Assembly: GCA_945882315.1 (NCBI GenBank)
Contig: CAMCWB010000010.1
Span: 1 to 64,000, forward strand
Direction: 5' to 3'
DNA length: 64,000 nucleotides
From: Bauldia litoralis
Lineage (GTDB): Bacteria > Pseudomonadota > Alphaproteobacteria > Rhizobiales > Kaistiaceae
In this document: one piece after another, positions 61,617-64,000 of the stretch
How positions within the stretch are numbered: the first letter of the stretch is position 1
How the letters are laid out: every line of letters starts with the position of its first letter
Position numbers and translations under genes: made by a program
Notes under the pieces: model-generated
What the model was told of the DNA's origin: nothing
Seen by the model: the letters and a program-made list of their open reading frames with translations, nothing else
Databases searched by the model: none

Positions 61617-62567
61617 TCACTTTTTGCCGGCCAGGAGGCCGAAATAATACATGGCGACCGTCGCGCCGGCGATGGCCGTGATGTCGGCATGGTCATAGGG
61701 CGGCGAGACTTCGACAACGTCGCCGCCGACGAAATCGAGCCCGCCAATCCCTTTGAGAATGCCGAGCGCCTCGCGGCTCGACAAGCCGCCGGCGACCGGC
61801 GTGCCCGTGCCCGGCGCGAAGGCCGGGTCGAGGCAGTCGATGTCGAAGGTCATATAGGCCTTGGCTGCGCCGACGCGAGCCTTGACGCGATCGATCACGC
61901 CATCGATGCCGATCCGGTCGATCTCATGCCCATAGACGATCTCGATACCGCAATCCTCCGGCGCATGCGTGCGGATGCCGATCTGGATCGAGCGGCCGGT
62001 GTCGATCAGGCCTTCGCGCGCCGCGCGGGCAACGAAGGAGCCGTGGCTGATGCCGTCGCCCTTGCTCGGCCAGGTGTCCTGATGCGCGTCGAACTGGACG
62101 AGCGCCAGCGGCCCGTATTTGGCGGCATGCGCCTTCAAGAGTGGATAGGTGACGAAATGGTCGCCGCCGAGCGTGAAGAGATGCACGCCGCGCTCGACGA
62201 TTGCCGCGGCCTCGGCCGCGATGCGCGCCGGGATCTCGGAATAGACGCCGGTCTCGAAGGCGCAGTCGCCATAGTCGATGACGGTCAGCCGCTCGAAAGG
62301 ATCGAGGCCGAAGGGGTATTGCGGGTCGCCGTCGAAGATCGCCGAGGCGCGGCGGATCGCCTGCGGCCCGAAGCGCGTCCCGGGACGGTTGGAGACGGCC
62401 GTATCAAAGGGAATGCCCCAGACGGCCGCATCGACGCCGGCGAGGTCGCGGCTATAGCGGCGCCGCATGAAGGAGAGGGCGCCGGCATAGGTCGCTTCCT
62501 CGCTGCCGGCCTTGAGCGGCCCGAGAAAGGCATTGTCGGTCGGCCCGGGTTTCTTTCCTTCGGTCAT
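61617..62567 (-). CDS. speB: agmatinase
   Basis: A 316-residue ureohydrolase converting agmatine to putrescine and urea. The binuclear Mn site is formed by TLGGDHFVTYP, VQFDAHQDTW and FDIDCLDPAFAPG, and the specificity loop GTGTPVAGGLSSRE is present. Paired with argC, which it overlaps, it links arginine and polyamine metabolism. A close ureohydrolase such as guanidinobutyrase is less likely but possible. Confidence 0.9.
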   Translation of the reverse strand: MTEGKKPGPTDNAFLGPLKAGSEEATYAGALSFMRRRYSRDLAGVDAAVWGIPFDTAVSNRPGTRFGPQAIRRASAIFDGDPQYPFGLDPFERLTVIDYGDCAFETGVYSEIPARIAAEAAAIVERGVHLFTLGGDHFVTYPLLKAHAAKYGPLALVQFDAHQDTWPSKGDGISHGSFVARAAREGLIDTGRSIQIGIRTHAPEDCGIEIVYGHEIDRIGIDGVIDRVKARVGAAKAYMTFDIDCLDPAFAPGTGTPVAGGLSSREALGILKGIGGLDFVGGDVVEVSPPYDHADITAIAGATVAMYYFGLLAGKK

Positions 62568-62633
62568 GACGGTCCACTATCCCATCGCTCGCCTCACGCG
62601 AGCATGACAGTAGCAACAACGAGGGGAACAACG

Positions 62634-62660
62634 AAAAAGGGCGGACCTTGCGGCCCGCCC
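62634..62660 (-). terminator. rho-independent terminator after rpsI
   Basis: On the minus strand GGGCGGGCC and GGTCCGCCC form a 9-base stem (one G-U pair) with loop GCAA and then TTTTT. It lies 26 bases after the rpsI stop. Confidence 0.88.
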
Positions 62661-62685
62661 CTCTGTCTCGATCCAGGCTGAAAGA

Positions 62686-63153
62686 TCAGCGCTTGGAGAA
62701 CTGGAAGGAACGACGGGCCTTGGCGCGGCCGTACTTCTTTCGCTCGACCGTGCGCGAGTCGCGGGTCAGGAAGCCGCCCTTCTTGAGCACGGCGCGAAGG
62801 CCGGGCTCGTAATAGGTGAGGGCCTTCGAGATGCCGTGGCGGAGCGCGCCGGCCTGGCCGGAGAGGCCGCCGCCGGCAACCGTCGCGATGATGTCGAACT
62901 GGCCGGTCCGGGCCGCGGCGAGGATCGGCTGCTGCACGATCATCTGCAGCACCGGGCGAGCGAAATAGTCGGTGAAGACCTTTTCGTTGACCACGATGCG
63001 GCCGGCGCCGGGCTTCAGCCAGACGCGGGCGACCGCGTCCTTGCGCTTGCCGGTGGCGTAGGCACGGCCGCGGTCGTCAAGCTTCTGGACGTAAACCGGA
63101 GCGGAGGCCGCGGCCGGGGAAAGATCCTGGAGGGACTGGAAATCGGCGGCCAT
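62686..63153 (-). CDS. rpsI: 30S ribosomal protein S9
   Basis: A 155-residue ribosomal protein. An N-terminal extension of about 25 residues precedes the core [20 protein letters not shown], and the C-terminal tail [16 protein letters not shown] reaches the P site tRNA. It starts 2 bases after the rplM stop. Confidence 0.98.
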   Translation of the reverse strand: MAADFQSLQDLSPAAASAPVYVQKLDDRGRAYATGKRKDAVARVWLKPGAGRIVVNEKVFTDYFARPVLQMIVQQPILAAARTGQFDIIATVAGGGLSGQAGALRHGISKALTYYEPGLRAVLKKGGFLTRDSRTVERKKYGRAKARRSFQFSKR

Positions 63154-63155
63154 GG

Positions 63156-63620
63156 TCAGGCAATCCTCGAATTCTTGCGGTTCAGCGCGGCGACGTCGAA
63201 CGCCTCGGGCTGCTGTGCCTCATGCGGATGGGTCGCGCCGGCATAGACGCGGAGATTCTTGAGCTGCTTACGGGCGAGCGGGCCGTCCGGCATCATGCGC
63301 TCGACGGCCTTCTCGACGACGCGCTCGGGGAACTTGCCCTCAAGGATGGCGCGCGCGGTGCGCTCCTTGATGCCGCCGATCCAGCCCGTGTGCCAGTAGT
63401 ACTTCTTGTCCTGGCGCTTGCGGCCGGTAAACACGACCTTGTCGGCATTGATGATGATGACATTGTCGCCGTCATCGACATGCGGCGTGAAGCTCGGCAG
63501 ATGCTTGCCGCGCAGCCGGCGCGCCACGATCGAGGCGAGGCGGCCGACAACAAGACCGTTCGCGTCGATGAGAATCCACTTCTTCTCGACATCGGCGGGT
63601 TTGGTGACGAAGGTGTTCAT
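63156..63620 (-). CDS. rplM: 50S ribosomal protein L13
   Basis: A 154-residue early-assembly ribosomal protein. [20 protein letters not shown] at residues 13-32 and [20 protein letters not shown] are conserved. The ATG at 63620 fits the family; the frame is open to 63716 but that part overlaps the promoter. It forms the usual rplM-rpsI operon. Confidence 0.98.
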   Translation of the reverse strand: MNTFVTKPADVEKKWILIDANGLVVGRLASIVARRLRGKHLPSFTPHVDDGDNVIIINADKVVFTGRKRQDKKYYWHTGWIGGIKERTARAILEGKFPERVVEKAVERMMPDGPLARKQLKNLRVYAGATHPHEAQQPEAFDVAALNRKNSRIA

Positions 63621-63687
63621 TGGTACAACTCGTTTGGCGCGCCCTGGATGAAAGGGCAATTGGCGGTGAAACCGCCCGGATCGCGGC

Positions 63688-63716
63688 GTTCTACAGACCA
63701 CGCGGAATTCGGTCAA
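63688..63716 (-). promoter_or_regulatory. promoter of rplM-rpsI
   Basis: On the minus strand TTGACC (-35) and TAGAAC (-10) are separated by 17 bases, 68 bases upstream of the rplM start. The match to the alphaproteobacterial housekeeping consensus is good. Confidence 0.68.
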
Positions 63717-63824
63717 GCGAATTCAAAAATGAAAATACAACGAAATCAATAGGTTAGTAAAACGGTATTATGTTACCGTCATTTTTTACGACCGTCCTAC
63801 GGGGGATAACCGCTTGCCGCATAA

Positions 63825-63853
63825 GAGAAAGGCCCCGAACTTGGGGCCCTTCT
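63825..63853. terminator. hairpin with possible terminator function
   Basis: GGCCCC pairs with GGGGCC around GAACTT, extended by GAGAA/TTCTC with one mismatch. On the minus strand it is followed by a partly T-rich run (tttctcttat), on the plus strand by none. It may end a minus-strand transcript coming from beyond the window. Confidence 0.4.
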
Positions 63854-63989
63854 CCTGCAAAGGCGGAATCGATACGCAATACCACCGCCCTGCTATGCAA
63901 AGCGCAAGGCCGCAGCGACATCATCGCGGCTGTTGTGAGATCGGGAGAGACGCAAATACTATTCGGCTCCCGTTGAGAGGAACCATAAA

Positions 63990-64000
63990 ATGATCTGCTT
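63990..64000 (+). CDS. possible gene start at the right edge
   Basis: An ATG at 63990 is preceded by GAGAGG with a 9-base spacer. Only three codons are inside the window, so the product cannot be told. Confidence 0.2.

Larger units (their letters stand above)
63621..64000. other. intergenic region upstream of rplM
   Basis: Apart from the rplM promoter at 63688-63716, this region contains an AT-rich block at about 63720-63790 and a hairpin at 63825-63853. The open frame at 63770-63976 does not look like protein. A ribosome-binding site (GAGAGG, 63975-63980) and ATG at 63990 suggest a gene that begins at the very edge and is not otherwise visible. Confidence 0.45.

Noticed and set aside
63770-63976. 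68-residue plus-strand ORF upstream of rplM
   Set aside because: It spans a hairpin, has no ribosome-binding site and has an irregular composition.

Overview
This looks like a chromosomal segment of a high-GC alphaproteobacterium, most probably of the order Hyphomicrobiales (Rhizobiales). The evidence is the gene order (dapA-smpB, rpoZ-rsh-pyrE-pdxJ-acpS-lepB-rnc-era-recO, glyA-nrdR-ribD-ribE-ribH-nusB-thiL, DUF177-plsX-fabH-ihfA-merR, and the ldtR/ldtP pair), the ParC, Rsh and H+-pyrophosphatase sequence types, and the G/C-rich third codon positions. The species cannot be fixed from the window alone. Most of the window is dense housekeeping sequence. Accessory or decaying material is concentrated at the left edge, between era and recO, around tRNA-Pro, and in the exopolysaccharide cluster.

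Layout. 1-1162: the 3' part of an ISAzo13-type transposase, a small orphan gene and tRNA-Ser(GCU). 1593-4694: a tight three-gene membrane operon of a tandem-BON/OmpA protein, a 46-residue one-helix protein and a membrane-anchored helix-hairpin-helix protein. 4716-8064 (minus): an alpha/beta hydrolase and an Slt-type lytic transglycosylase. 8197-9553: dapA and smpB. 9550-10856 (minus): a family-5-like uracil-DNA glycosylase and a NYN-domain protein. 11180-21964: transcription, stringent response, pyrimidine, B6 and fatty-acid carrier genes, then signal peptidase, RNase III, Era, a damaged toxin-antitoxin pair, RecO and ParC. 22080-28595: a CPA2 antiporter, then minus-strand genes for a DUF2189 membrane protein, Bpt, an RDD protein, IlvA and HemB. 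28764-31392: a small membrane protein and the LdtR/LdtP cell-wall pair.

31516-40647: one-carbon and riboflavin/thiamine genes, an MFS transporter and the proton-pumping pyrophosphatase, closed by a strong back-to-back terminator. 40749-45728: a BamE-like lipoprotein, a cytochrome bc1 chaperone, DUF177, plsX, fabH, ihfA and a MerR regulator. 45970-48922: accessory small genes around tRNA-Pro(GGG), including a 24-residue hydrophobic microprotein directly ahead of a larger membrane protein. 48923-52246: a GMC oxidoreductase, an ABM-like small protein and an FMN-dependent 2-hydroxyacid oxidase. 52332-59167: an exopolysaccharide cluster in which the O-antigen-ligase-like gene is frameshifted and the glycosyltransferase has lost its C-terminal end. 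59164-63620: DUF2842, ctaA, argC, speB, rpsI and rplM.

The candidate for an under-described system is the operon at 1593-4694. Its layout (BON-OmpA protein, then a tiny one-helix protein, then a second membrane protein) parallels the mycobacterial Rv0899/ArfA-ArfB-ArfC operon, but the third protein carries a DNA-repair-type HHH fold instead. Other points are a one-base deletion that fuses a RelE-like toxin to its own antitoxin under an intact palindromic operator, and a uracil-DNA glycosylase frame with no ATG, GTG or TTG start. All family calls were made by reading the protein sequences; no database search was run.
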